Both the position numbers and the translations under genes were made by a program. This document shows, piece after piece, positions 1-11,153 of a DNA stretch of 64,000 bases. This DNA comes from Pyropia yezoensis (lineage: Eukaryota; Rhodophyta; Bangiophyceae; Bangiales; Bangiaceae): positions 17,531,346 through 17,595,345 of the forward strand of contig CM020618.1 of NCBI GenBank assembly GCA_009829735.1. The letters run 5' to 3'. How positions within the stretch are numbered: the stretch's first letter is position 1; each line of letters begins with the position of its first letter. Under the pieces are notes generated by a model that saw nothing but the letters and a program-made list of their open reading frames with translations, was not told the DNA's origin and ran no database searches.

Positions 1-190
1 GGTCAGACCGCCCCCTCCCTCCCCACCCCCGCCGCCCCTCCCTCACAACCAGGCCCCCCCCCAAAGCCCCCCCCTTCACAACCTCCCCTCTCCCCCCCTG
101 CACCGCATCATGTTTGACACTCCCTGCCGCCGCGCCAGTGGCCCCCCCCCTCGCCCCCCACGTCACGCCCCACCCCCTCCCCCTCCCGCC
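1..190. other. C-rich flank, no gene seen
   Basis: Pyrimidine-rich sequence with runs of C, downstream of the gene that ends at 191. No gene or RNA is supported here. Confidence 0.5.
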
Positions 191-1405
191 TCACACGAGC
201 AGGCCGACGAGACGGGCGACGCCGCGGGCGAGCCCCGACCCCCCCCCCAGCAGCCCATCCCCCTCAGACACCCATCCACCCACAGCGAGGCCCGCCACAA
301 ACGACACGCCCGCCCACACCACCACCGCCGCGGCGGCAGCTACCACCCGCGACGCGGGGGGGGGCTTGGCCCGCCGCCCGCCGCCGCCGCCGCCGCCGCC
401 GGCCACGACCGCGCCGCTCAAGTCAGCGTCGCCGCCCGCCGCCGCCGCCGAGGCCCACACAAAGCGGGAGCCCCCGCCCGCCCCCTGGGACGACCCCGCA
501 TCACGTCTCCTCCACACACTGGGGGTGCCGCCGCCGTCGCCGCTGCTGCCGCCGCCGCCGCCGTCGGCCGTTCCGTCCCAGCCGTGCTGCGGCGCCCCCC
601 CCCCACGGAGCCAGCGCCACCAGCCCGCCACCCTCCCCGCCGCGGGGACGTCACCCCCGCCCCCCGCCTCCCCGCCCCCCGGCGGCAGCAGGTCCACCTC
701 CACCAGCTCATAGTAGCAGATGCTGTCGGCGCTGTTCGCCCCCCCACCCGCCGCGGCGCCCCGCCCGGCGCCACGGGCGGCGGCGCGGGAGCCGCCGCCG
801 CCGAGCGCCGCCACGGCAGCCGCCAGCTCGGCCAGCCGCGCCGGCGACGGCAGTGGCGGCAGGTCCCCGGCGCCCACCGCCACCATCCGGCCATCGGTGG
901 CGTGGCGGGGGCCCCCACGCCCGTTGACCGCCCCGCCGCCGCAGCCGCCGCCGCCGTCACCGCCACCGCTGCCGCCGTCACCGTCGCCGTCGCCATACAC
1001 GTCCACCACCACCGACGCGGGGGAGCCCGGCAGCGAGTCCTTGACCGTCGGCGCCGTCTGCCGCGGCGGGGGCGGGCCGAGGGACTGCCGCCGCGACGAC
1101 GCAGACGGGCGGCGCGTGGGGGGGGTGACGGGCGACGACAGCGGCGCGGGGGGGGCGGCCGCCGCCGCCGACGCCGGCACCGGCCCGTAGCGGGCCATCC
1201 CCGCGGCCGCGCCGGCCATCCGCCGTGGCGGCGACGCGCCGCGCCCAGCCACCAACGCCAACGACGACGGTGGCGGGGGGGGGCCGACGGGCGGCGGCAC
1301 GCCACTGCCAGAGCGACTGGCGGCGCCCCGCCCGCCGCGAGGGCGGGGCAGGTGGTACGGGAGGCCCCCCGCGGGTGACGGCGGGCGGCCCATCACCATG
1401 GCCAT
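191..1405 (-). CDS. Hypothetical low-complexity protein with C-terminal membrane anchor
   Basis: About 404 residues if it starts at the ATG at 1405 (MAMVMGRPP), where real-looking coding composition begins; the frame stays open to 1660 but that part reads like leader sequence. The body is Gly/Pro/Ala/Ser-rich with poly-Gly tracts. A more ordinary patch reads SICYYELVEVDLLPPGG. Near the C terminus there is one hydrophobic stretch (AAAAAVVVWAGVSFVAGLAV) followed by a short tail, which fits a tail-anchored or single-pass membrane protein. No known domain is recognised. Overlapping frames on both strands are open because of the GC content, so coding status rests mainly on the terminal hydrophobic segment and the ordinary patch. 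Confidence 0.4.
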   Translation of the reverse strand: MAMVMGRPPSPAGGLPYHLPRPRGGRGAASRSGSGVPPPVGPPPPPSSLALVAGRGASPPRRMAGAAAGMARYGPVPASAAAAAPPAPLSSPVTPPTRRPSASSRRQSLGPPPPRQTAPTVKDSLPGSPASVVVDVYGDGDGDGGSGGGDGGGGCGGGAVNGRGGPRHATDGRMVAVGAGDLPPLPSPARLAELAAAVAALGGGGSRAAARGAGRGAAAGGGANSADSICYYELVEVDLLPPGGGEAGGGGDVPAAGRVAGWWRWLRGGGAPQHGWDGTADGGGGGSSGDGGGTPSVWRRRDAGSSQGAGGGSRFVWASAAAAGGDADLSGAVVAGGGGGGGGRRAKPPPASRVVAAAAAVVVWAGVSFVAGLAVGGWVSEGDGLLGGGSGLARGVARLVGLLV

Positions 1406-3018
1406 GGTGCCGCGACGGGCGGAACGCCCGATGCCGGGGAAAGGTGAGCGGATGGGGGAGGGGGGAGGGGAGAGCCGGAACCGCAGGGGAGCAGATGACG
1501 GGCGCGCGGTGGGGGTGGGGAAGGGGCGTAAGGGAGGTGGGAACAGAGGGCGGCTGCGCCGCAGTGGCCGTCGGCACAATCGACACGAGGGACGGCACAC
1601 AGGGAAGGCGGGGGTAGGTGGAGGGCGGTCGCTGCAAGGAAAGTCACGGCCGCAGCCCACCCCGTGAGCGGCGGCACGCCGGCACTGCCGCCGGAAGTGC
1701 GCTCTTATACGCTCACCCCCCTACCTCCCTCCCTCCCTCCCTGCCACCCCCCCACTATGCCCCTCCCTGGCAGGCGCCGCCAGACGGGGGGGCGCCCGGC
1801 GCCACGCGGGCGAAACAGAACCGCCCCCCGCCCCCCGTCGTCTTGAGGGCCGCGCCCGCGGCGGTCGCGACACCGCCACGGTCTCCCGGGTGGAATTCCG
1901 GTAGCGTGCCCCCGCGCACCGCCGCGGGCGGCGGCCAGCCGGCGTGCCGCCATTGAAACAGACACTGCCCACCCCCCACCCCCTCCCCCCGCCCGCCGCC
2001 TTGCCGCCGCCACGATCATCAGCCAGCCCGGCCGCCCACCCAGCCGCCCGCCGGGCCGCCCGTCCTTACAGACCCCCAGCCCCCTCTGACATGGGGAGGC
2101 GGAAGGGGCCGGGTGGGGGCAGTAGGAGAAAGGCAACGGGGTCCACACACCACCGTTGCACCACCTCCCCCCCCCCCCACACTTCTGCTCCCGGTCGACC
2201 CCTAGCAGCGGCGCGGCGCCATATCGAAGGCCGGCGGCCGTCCGCCACAGCCCGCCTGCCAGCGTGCCCGCCTGCCCGCTTGCCCGCCTGCACGCCCACT
2301 CGCCCACCTACTCGCCCGCCCGACCGCACGTGAAGAGCCGCAGGGGACTGTCTAAATTCCAGCCGCCACCGCCGTCATCTTCATCGCCGCCGCCGTCGTC
2401 GTCATCGCCGCCACAGCCGTCGTCACCGCCGCCGTCATTGCCGGCCGCCGCTGCCACACGGCGCCGGCCGCGGCGGGCAATCCCAACACCCCACGGTGCG
2501 TCGTCGAAAGAAAGCTCTCTCTGCCTCCCCCACGCAGCGGAGCGGGTGGAATTCCGGTGGGCACGCTGTGGCGGCGGTGGCCGTGTCGCCACGGCGGGAA
2601 TGCCCGCGGGGCCGACGCCACGACCAGGACGCTGGGTGGGACGGGCACGAAGCAGAAGGCGCTGTCGCTCGCGGTCGTGGCAGTGGGGGGCTCAAATTTC
2701 ACGCCAGCAGAGCGACTGAGTCCAGCCAAAGTGGCCGAACTTTCCCTTTCACATCCACGTGGTTAGGGAGTTTTACTACCAATCTATGAAAACAACATTT
2801 ACACGTGGCCTGGTAGCTAGCGGCGGTGGTGGTGGCGTACCACTCCACTCGCGTGCTTCCAGCCGCCAAACCACCCTCCCGCCCCAGTCACCGCGCCACT
2901 GACAACCGCTTCTGCTCTCCCGCCACCGCCAACGCGGACGGCCCATTCCCCCTTTTTTCGCTCCTTCCCCCTCCTTTCGCCCATTCCCTGACCCCAACTG
3001 CACCCACGCTCGCCGCGG
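1406..3018. other. GC-rich intergenic region with a repeated 15-mer
   Basis: Lies between the - strand gene ending at 191 and the + strand oxidase gene, so it should hold two divergent promoters. It holds polypyrimidine tracts, (CGCC)n-like stretches at 2030-2330 and a GCC/GTC-rich block at 2360-2470. The 15-mer GGGTGGAATTCCGGT occurs at 1888-1902 and again at 2544-2558. A CCAAT box-like site lies at 2779-2783. No convincing gene is seen. Confidence 0.5.
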
Positions 3019-4050
3019 ATGAGCGCGGCGCAGTCCCTTGGCCGTATCGCCGCCGCCGCCACGCGCCTCTCCGGCGCGTGTGCGGGCGTGGCTTCGTTTG
3101 CGCCGCCCCCCCTGTGCGGCGTCCGCTTTGGTGGCAGCGGCAGCTTTGGTGGTGGCGGCGGCGGCGCCCTCTCCTCGCGGCGGACGCTCTCCCGTGGCAG
3201 CGGCGGCGGCGGCGTCTGCGGCGTCGGCGGCGTCGGCACCTCCTCATCCCCGCGGTGGGACGTTCGCCGGACCTCTAGCCGGTGGGTAGCGACGGCGACA
3301 CCCCTCCCGCCATCCCCCTCCCCCCCGCCCCCGCCGTTAGGGACCATGGCGGCGGCCGCCCCCGCTGACGCGACCAAGTCCATCTCTGACTTTCGGGAGT
3401 CCTACTCGGAGACCCCCCTGGACGAGGCCACCGTCGACGCGGACCCGATTGCCCAGTTCCGTGCCTGGTTTGACGACGCTGTCCGCGCGGGGGTGACCGA
3501 GCCCAACGCCATGTGCCTCTCCACCGTCTCGGCGGCGGGCACCCCCGCCGGGCGGTACGTGCTGCTCAAGGGCGTCGACGAGCGGGGCTTTGTGTGGTAC
3601 ACCAACTACACCAGCCGCAAGGCGGCCGACCTGGACGCTGTGCCGGCCGCGGCGCTGACGTTTTGGTGGCCCGAGCTGGAGCGCTCGGTCCGCATCGAGG
3701 GCGGCGCCGCCCGCGTGCCCGCCGCCGAGAGCGACACGTACTTTGCGTCACGGCCGCCGGGGAGCCGCCTCGGCGCCTGGGCCAGCGACCAGAGCTCCCC
3801 CGCCGCCGACCGTGGGGTCATGGAGGCCCGCATGGCCGCGCTCGAGGCCGAGTACTACGGGCCGGCCGGCGCCGCGGGGGGGGGGGAACCGATCAAGGAC
3901 ATCCCGCGGCCGCCGCACTGGGGGGGGTACCGCCTGACGCCAACGCTGGTGGAGTTTTGGAAGGGCCGCAAGAGCCGCGTGCACGACCGTCTGTGCTACA
4001 AGCGCGAGGCAGGAGGGGAGGGGTGGACCATGACCCGCTTGCAGCCGTGA
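3019..4050 (+). CDS. PNPO: Pyridoxamine/pyridoxine 5'-phosphate oxidase
   Basis: FMN-dependent enzyme that oxidises pyridoxine or pyridoxamine 5'-phosphate to pyridoxal 5'-phosphate in the vitamin B6 salvage pathway. The 343-residue single-exon frame holds the FMN-binding split barrel (PNAMCLSTVS, then RYVLLKG and FVWYTNYTSRKA, residues about 160-205). It also holds the family's C-terminal signature (PPHWGGYRLTP, then EFWKGRKSRVHDR and a final RLQP). The conserved core starts near a second ATG at 3346 (residue 110), which has a good start context (GGACCATGG) and alone gives about 234 residues, close to bacterial PdxH. The first 109 residues are Ala/Gly/Ser/Arg-rich with few acids and could be an organelle-targeting peptide. 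Two alternative starts giving two locations are possible but unproven. Confidence 0.93.
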   Translation: MSAAQSLGRIAAAATRLSGACAGVASFAPPPLCGVRFGGSGSFGGGGGGALSSRRTLSRGSGGGGVCGVGGVGTSSSPRWDVRRTSSRWVATATPLPPSPSPPPPPLGTMAAAAPADATKSISDFRESYSETPLDEATVDADPIAQFRAWFDDAVRAGVTEPNAMCLSTVSAAGTPAGRYVLLKGVDERGFVWYTNYTSRKAADLDAVPAAALTFWWPELERSVRIEGGAARVPAAESDTYFASRPPGSRLGAWASDQSSPAADRGVMEARMAALEAEYYGPAGAAGGGEPIKDIPRPPHWGGYRLTPTLVEFWKGRKSRVHDRLCYKREAGGEGWTMTRLQP

Positions 4051-4601
4051 GAGGGTCGCGCGGAGAGCCGATGAGCCGCCAAGACCACGAGCGGCGGTCA
4101 GAGCGGCGTATGTAGATGTTGGACCGGCGAGCCACAGGAAAGTACGCTTCCACCGGCCAATGAAGTTTCCGACCACATGACATTTTGTAGACTTCAATTA
4201 CTCAGATTCCGGAATGTTCTGTGTGGGTGGCTTCCCTGCTGTCTTGCCCCAGCGCGCCCCTCTTGCGCATGCGACGTTCGCGCCGACGCGCCACTCGCGA
4301 CGCCTGGGGCGTTGGACTCGCGGGGCGCGTTGTCGACGACGCACCCGGCTTGCTGTTGCCAGCTTGAGCCCCGTCCACCGCGCTGTGCATCGCAGCACTG
4401 TTGGTGAGCAAGTTGGGGCGGCTCAACGTCCGTCTTCGGCAGGGTCACCAGCCTCTGCTTGTCCCTACCCCTGTTACCTATTTTCACCCGAGAGCTCTGC
4501 CCGTCGCCTGCACACGCGCACCTGGTGGCAGGGGATCATTGTTGGGGTCCGGCCGGGGGCAGGGGAGCCTGCTGCCGGTTGCTTCCGCCCGTGCCGGCGC
4601 C
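4051..4601. other. Intergenic region, probable promoter of the EH-domain gene
   Basis: 550 bp between two + strand genes. It contains a GGCCAAT-type CCAAT element near 4155 and a locally AT-richer stretch at 4170-4220. No gene is seen. Confidence 0.4.
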
Positions 4602-7372
4602 ATGTACGGCCAGCCCGGCGGCTTTGGGGGCGGCGCCATGTACCCGGGTGGCATGATGGGCGCGCCGCCGCCACAGGCGCCGCCGCCGCCGGGCGATGGC
4701 GGCGCGGGGGGGTACCCGTCCTATGGGGGGGGGGCGGCCCCGCAGATGGGGCCGAACGGCCTGTACATGGCGCCGCCGCCCGATGGGCCGCCGCCGCATG
4801 GTACGTTAGGTGGGGATGGGCGGAGGGAGGGAGGGTGTTTTCGCCATGGCCGTGCTGCTTGGACTACAGGGGCGGGGGTACTCCCCGGGAGCCAGGGTAC
4901 TCCCTTGGACAACTGGTTTTTTTTTTTTCCTCGGCATGCGTGGAGGCGTGGCGGGTAGGGGAGAGTTGCGCGTTTGATACTCTGTTTGGTGGGGGGGCAC
5001 TGCGTGCGTGCGTGTGCTTCACGGCGATGGGCGGCTGCTGACATGCGTCCTTCTTTTTCTGCGTTGCACTTCGGCTTGTTCGTTGATTGCCCTGTCGATT
5101 GATCCCTGACACCGTGTCGAACCTGCTTCCTCTTGGCGGCTCAGAGGCCCAGCAGTACATGCGTCTCAACGTCGCGGAGGATCTCAAGTATTCCGAGCTG
5201 TGGAACGAGGCATCCCCCGACGGCAAGCCCATTGGCGGTGCCGCCGCGGTGGGCTTCCTCTCCCGCGCCTCCCGGGTGTCCCGCTCCCAGCTGCGCCTCA
5301 TCTGGTCCATCGCCGACCACACGAAGGCCGGCTCCCTGGACCGTGACACCTTTTTCATTGCCCTGCGGCTGGTGGCGCTGGGCCAGCGCGGGGCGGACAT
5401 CTCGGTCAATGGCCTGCGCTCCTTTGCGGGCCTCCACCTCGTTCCGGACATTGGGCCGCCGCCCGCGGCGGCGGCGCCCAAGGAGCCCCCGTCCGTGCCT
5501 GCAGGGGGCGGGGGTGCCCCTGGCAGTGGCACTGGCTTTTCGTGGACGATTGAGCCTGCCGAAGCGGAAAAGTACGACGCCTTTTTTACGAACTTGGACG
5601 CCAAGCGCACCGGCTATGTCACTGGTGCGGTTGCGGGCCCCTTTTTTGGCAGCAGCGGCCTCCCACGCCCGGTGCTCAAGCGGGTGTGGCAGCTGGTGGA
5701 CGTGCGCCACGACGGGCGGTTGGACCGCTCCCAGTTTCGTGCGGGCATCCACCTGGTCACGGGCCTTCGCACCCATCGGCTGACCGTCGAGGCGCTCCCG
5801 CCGGCACTAGACCCAGAGGGCGCCCTCTGGGTTCGAGTGCGGGGGGAGGAGCCACCGCCACGGGCTCCTGTGGCGGTCGTGCCACCTCAAGGGGGGGTGG
5901 GCGGCAGCAGTGCGAGTCTTCTAGACGGGGGGAGCCTCCTCGACGGGCCCGGACCAGGGCCAGTCACCCCACGGGGTGGGCCCCCCATGGGTGAGGTAGA
6001 CTTGCTGGGGATCGGTGGCGGCGGCGGCGGGGGCGGCGGGGGGGGCGGCGGCGGCGGCGCGGGTAATGGGGCCGAAGCGCGCGCGTCATGGCAGGAAAAC
6101 CCCGAGACGCTTCGGGAAGACCTACGGGCGACCAAGATGGAGGCGGCACGTGCCAAGCAACAGCTGGAAGCCATGCAGGCCCAGATGCAGGCGATGCAGC
6201 TGGCGATGCAGCAGCAACAGCACGGTGGGCGAGCACCTGCGAGTCAGCCTCCCCCTCCTCCCGGCCCGTCGTCCCCGCGGGGCGCTGGGAATGCGGACCT
6301 GTTTGGTGTGGGCGACGACACTACCACGCTGGGCGGCGGTGGAATGGGCGGCGGTGGAATGGGCGGCGGTGGAATGGGCGGCGGTGGAATGGGCGGCGGT
6401 GGAATGGGCGGCGGTGGAATGGGCGGCGGTGGAATGGGCGGCGGTGTGTTGGGTGGTGGTGGTGGTGGTGGTGGTGAAGGTGCGATGGGCGGCGGACAGA
6501 TGGGCATGGGCGGTGGCATGGGCGGTGGCATGGGCGGTGGCATGGGCGGCATGGGCGGCGGAGGCATGGGTGGCGGTGGCATGTCGGGCTTTGGTGGCCC
6601 CTCTCCTTCGGGTATGCCTCCTTCTCCGCGGGGCGCCTCCGGCGGTGTGAGTGGCGGCAACAGGGGCGGTGGAATGATGGGTGGCGGCGGAGGCATGGGT
6701 GGTTTTGGGGGCGCCTCCTCTCCGGGCAAGCCATCCTCCCCGCGGGGCGAGTCGGCCCCGATGCCCCCCCCCGCTGGGGCCGTCCGGTCGCATGTTGACT
6801 ATGGCGGTCCCTCCTCCGGCACCTCCTACGATGACCGTCATGCCTACTCATCGACCGGCAGCCGCGGTGACAGCAGCAGCCTGGGCCACGCCACGTCGCC
6901 CCGCGCTGCTCCACCGCGGCCGTTGCCGCCGGCGGGTGGCGGCAAGCCCGGCGGCGGCGCGGCCAAGGCGGCGGTTCCGCCGGCCGCCGCGGCCGCTGCC
7001 ACGGGCGTGGCGCGGGGCGCCAAGTCCCTCCTCGGCGGCGCCGCGCGTGTGGCCGCAGGCGCCGCCCGCACCGCGGCGGCGGGCACCAAGTCGGCGGGTG
7101 CGAGCTTGGCCAAGGCCAAGAGCGGCAGCCGGCCATCGTCCGGGGCGCCGCCGCCGCCGCGGGCGGGTGACTCGGATAGCGTCAGCTCGGACGATGACTT
7201 TTGGGGGTCGGACGATGGCTTCGGAGGGGGGGACGGGGGGGGTGGAGGCGCCGCCGGGGTGGGAGGGGGTGGCCCCGGGGTGGCGCCAAGAGCACCCGCG
7301 CCAGGTGGGGCGGCGGCGCCACCGCAGGCGCCGGCCAAGGGGGGGGGGGGTCTGGACGACTGGGCGTTTTGA
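4602..7372 (+). CDS. EH-domain endocytic scaffold protein (two exons)
   Basis: Exon 1 runs 4602-4800 and exon 2 5145-7372; the intron (344 nt) has donor GTACGT and acceptor CTCAG, and the split codon gives Glu. The product has about 808 residues. Exon 1 encodes a Gly/Pro/Met-rich head. Two EH (Eps15 homology) modules follow. The first runs about 5150-5430 (SRSQLRLIWSIAD, DRDTFFIALRLVA). The second runs about 5545-5780 (LKRVWQLVDVRHDG, LDRSQFRAGIHLV). EH domains bind NPF peptides in endocytic adaptors such as Eps15, Ede1 and Pan1. A predicted coiled coil with Gln-rich heptads lies at about 6095-6230. Then comes a long Gly/Met region with a perfect five-residue repeat, an Ala-rich stretch, and an acidic tail with aromatic residues (SDDDFWGSDDGF and a C-terminal DDWAF). 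The acidic-aromatic motifs could bind clathrin adaptors or Arp2/3; that is inference. Confidence 0.82.
6332..6451 (+). repeat. 15-bp coding minisatellite (MGGGG repeat)
   Basis: Seven or more identical copies of a 15-bp unit (GGGCGGCGGTGGAAT) encode MGGGG in the EH-domain protein, followed by degenerate GGT and GGCAT-rich copies to about 6580. Array lengths of this kind usually vary between strains. Confidence 0.9.
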
Positions 7373-8955
7373 GACGCTGGCGCCCCCGAGCTGGGCGACT
7401 CGCGGCGCTTGTCCCCACCCGCCGACAGGTGGGCTGGCAGCCGCCCTGCGGGGACCCCATGGAACGCGGTTTGTGCTGCGCGGTTTGTGCGGAGCGGTTG
7501 TTTGCTGAGCGGTCTTTCACTGGTGCATAACGCTGTCCATGCATGCACCCCATTTTCTTCTTCTCCTATCGTATTCGCGTCCTTCGTGTGACCCCCATAT
7601 TTTGAAGGTCGGGCCCGACACGGCCACCAGGCTGCACTAAGCCGAAGTTCCTGTCCCAGGCAGATGCTCTGCGGATGAGAAAGACCAAGTCGACAACAAA
7701 AAAACACCTACGACGCCCCCACGCAATAAAAAGAGAACAGGCTGCAAGCAAGGTCCACGACTGACAAGGCGGGCACGCCACGTCCGGATGCGACCGCAGT
7801 CAACAGCCGCCGCACCGGCGAGGTCCCCGCTACACACAACCCGACCGTCGGCACGCCACCCGGGTGGGCAGCGAGCGCAACCCGCGAGGAGAATCCGACG
7901 CACTGCGCCACCGACCCCTGTCCGCGCCGCCCGCAGTGGCAACGGCGCGGCGCGGAAACCCCCGCCCAACCCCCCCCCCTTCCCCGCCCCGGCCGGGGCG
8001 GGAGCCCCCATGGCCGCACGCGCGGCTGTGTGCACGGCGACTACCCCTCGGTCGACGCGTCCCAAACCGCGGCGCTGCAGGCGTGCCGCGCCCGCAGGGG
8101 CGGCCGACACAACGGTCCCTCTGCGAACACTTCCGAGTGCTCGGCCGCGCGCTCGCCGCTGCCGCCATAGCCAAATGCGACGCTACCGTCACCGCACCGG
8201 CATGGAGGCGCCCTCATACGGCTAGTGCCGAAGCCGCCCTATGTCAAGCGGCGCCGCCACCACCGCACCGGCTGGGCGCCCGCCGCCACCGACCGCGCTG
8301 CTGGGTGCTGCTGGCGCGCCCCCGCTCCCGCTTCGGTCCGGCGACACTGTCACCCCCAGCCGCCGACGCCGCTGCCGCCCCTGACGCGCCCCTTGCCGCC
8401 AGGCAGAGGTCGCACCGTCGCTGCAGCCGCCGCCCGCCCGCCCGCCCACGCACTCATGGCGCCGACATCGACGCCAGTGGCAGCGATGCCAACCCCCTCC
8501 AAGGGGCAACCCCGTAACCGCGTGCGAGTAGATGCGCGCGAGCGCCCGCGGAGGCGCGCTGCCTGGCCTCCACATGTGGCTGTCCCGGTCACCATCACGG
8601 TCAACACGGCGGTGCACGGGCGGCGACACGCGTCGAAGGGGGCACCACCAACCTCCGCGGCGCACGTCCTTGCCAAACACCGATGACCCTCTGCTTGGGT
8701 CTGTCATCACAGTGACTCATCTGCGGCGTGCGCGCGAGCGCGCGCCCACGCGCTGCCCACACTCTGGCCCCCCACACTCCCCTACTAGCACTCCCGCTAC
8801 ACGGCGCCCGGCTCCCAGGAAAGGGCAACAAGCGAAACAAGAAGCCGTGAGGAGAAACATCCCCCACTTCCTCCCGTGCCGTTGCCCCCGCACACCCTCA
8901 CGCACGCGCACGCGCTGCACACGCACCCCCCATGCACCACCCCACCCTCGCAATG
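7373..8955. other. Intergenic region between convergent genes, no gene supported
   Basis: About 1.6 kb between the ends of the EH-domain gene (+) and importin alpha (-). Several long frames are open on both strands (for example 7864-8517 +), but they are Arg/Pro/Ala-rich, overlap each other and show no domain, so I treat them as products of the GC content. An AATAAA-like site lies near 7725. Confidence 0.4.
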
Positions 8956-11153
8956 TTAATGCTGCATGCTGCCCGCCTCACCCGTGGGGGGGGTGTCGAA
9001 GGTGAAGGGCGCTGCAGGGAGAGCCCCCCCTTCCGTGGCGTTACCGCCGGACGCCCCCCCCGCGGGCGCCTCAAAGTTGAACCCCGCCGCGGGTTCCCCA
9101 AAGTTGAACCCCCCCTCGGGGGCGGTAACCCTCACCCCCCCGAGGCCATCGCCCGGCACCCCAAACGAAAACTGCCCGTTGGCCGTCGCAGGCTGCAGCC
9201 CCGCCACGTCGGTTTCCTCGTCCGCTGCAAAGTGCACCTCCAGTATCCGCACCGCCTTGTCGTACACATCTTGGTTGGCGTGCGTTTGGAGGAGCTCCAG
9301 CTTGTCCAACCCACCGGCGGCTTCCACCTCTTCGGCGTACTGGTTCCCACAAAGCGCGTCGTCGGTGGCGCCACGAAGGCGCTCCCCTGCCTTGAGGATG
9401 TTCTCCAGGCCCTCGAGCGCCACCGAAATGATCCGCGCGTCCTGGGCGTCAAGCAGGTTGCACAGCGGCTCGATGGCGCCAGCTGCCACCAGCGCCGCAA
9501 TCTGCGCGACACTACCGCCCGACGTGGCGTTGCTGATCGCCCATGCGGCCTCCTTCTTGATGTCAAATTCGGCGGTGAGGAGGAGCTCGACCAGCGGCGG
9601 CAGCAGGCCCGCGTAAATGATCGCGCCAATCTGTTCTTGGTTGCCCGCAGTGATGTTCGACACGGTCCAACACGCCTCCTTGCGGATGCTCTTCTTGGGC
9701 GACGTCAGCAGCGCCATCAATGCCGGGCCCGCGTTGCTGTTGATCACCACCTGCGTCTGGACATCGTCCCCTGTCACCACGTTGCCCACTGTACGCAGGG
9801 CGGGGGTCTGCACAGCTACCGAGGGGTGCAGGAGGAGCTCCACCAGGCGCTTGATCACCCCCGATTCGACAACCGCCCGGATCTTGACGTCGTTCCCGTC
9901 CGACAGGTAGCTGAGTGCCCACGCCGCGTCGGTCAACACCTCGTCATCGTCAAAGTAGACCAGGTGGGCAAGCGTGGCCAGCGCCGGGCGGACGGCCTCA
10001 AAGTCTGGCTGCGGCTTGCCGCGGCACAGGTTGGAGAGCGTCCACGTAGCGTTGCGGAGCATAGTGATCTTGCTGTTGCCCGTCAGCTGCGCGAGCAGCG
10101 GCGGCAGCGCCCCCGCCGCAAGCACCGCGTCCCGGCAGCGCGGGGAGTCGCCCGCCATGTTGCCCAGCGCCCACACCGCCTGCTCCCGCACATCGTCATT
10201 CGGGGACTCGAGGAGGCGCACAAAAACGGGCACCGCCCCCGCATCCATCACCACCGCAGTGTGGGCAGAGGTGCCCGATGCGATGTTGGTCAGCGCCCAA
10301 GCCGCTTCAAACTGGAGCTGCGGCAGGGACTCACACTGAAGGAACTCGACAAAACGCGGGACCACCCCCTGCGCAATCACCGCGTCAATGGGCGGGTTCC
10401 GTTCTGGTGGGGCAGAGGAAAGAACAAGATCAGCAAAGAGGGGTCGTGCAGAGCGGCGTGGCCGACACAATCGAGCAGGCGTAGGACATGAGAGAAAACA
10501 AGGCAACGAGAAAAAGTTAGCAATGAGCCAGGCCAGAGACAAGGCACCAGGCAGGCACCGATCAAGGCGCGCACACAAGCAGCCCAGCACGCGCGGCAAC
10601 ACCCGCCAACGCCAGGCGGCACCAGAAGCGCATGGTTCACTTGGCAACCAGCCCAGTTGGACAGCCCCCTCGTTCTCTCTCTCGCGCGCACCCGCGCCAA
10701 CAACGCTCCCAACCCCGCCACTCGCCACCCTCTTCGCCATTACAACATACCCATGGACAACAACTTGCGAAACTCGAGCGTGCACTGCGTCTGCTCCGCC
10801 CCGTTGGCGCCCATAACCCCCCGCACCATCTCGGGGAGGCGCTCCAGCCCATACCCTGCCTCTGCCGCTTGCGCCCCATCGACGTCGGCGGCAGCGGCGG
10901 TGGACCCACCCACTGCCCCCGATGCGGACGCAGCGGCGGCGGCCGCAGCAGCGGCAGCAGCAGACGCAGCAGCATCGCCACCCGCCCCACCGGCGGCGGC
11001 GGTCTCGCGGCGCTTCTTCATCAGGTTCTCCTCGCGCTTGGCCTTGCGGATCTCCACCTGGTGGTCCTCCCGCTTGCGACGCGCCTCCTCCCCGTCAATG
11101 GCCTTTTTGAAGCCCGCCCGCCGCACCTCTTGCTTGCTCAGGCGGGAAGACAT
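8956..11153 (-). CDS. IMPA: Importin subunit alpha (two exons)
   Basis: Nuclear import adaptor that binds classical nuclear localisation signals and docks on importin beta. Exon 1 is 11153-10751 and exon 2 10403-8956; the 347-nt intron has donor GTATGT and acceptor CACCAG, and the join reads [15 protein letters not shown], matching the family. The product has 616 residues. Exon 1 encodes the importin-beta-binding domain ([19 protein letters not shown], then basic repeats). A poly-Ala linker follows, unusually long for the family. Exon 2 encodes ARM repeats with the NLS-binding Trp/Asn pairs ([66 protein letters not shown]). The C terminus has four GxFxF-type motifs (GQFSFG, GGFNFG, AGFNFE, PFTFD), where relatives usually show one. 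Typical family length is about 520-550. Confidence 0.96.

Noticed and set aside
7592-7640. Short similarity (CCACCAGGCTG region) to 25,655-25,690
   Set aside because: About a dozen matching bases only; too short to call a repeat family.
8932-10491. 519-codon + strand frame opposite importin alpha
   Set aside because: Mirror of the importin coding strand; no domain, Arg/Gln/His-rich shadow composition.
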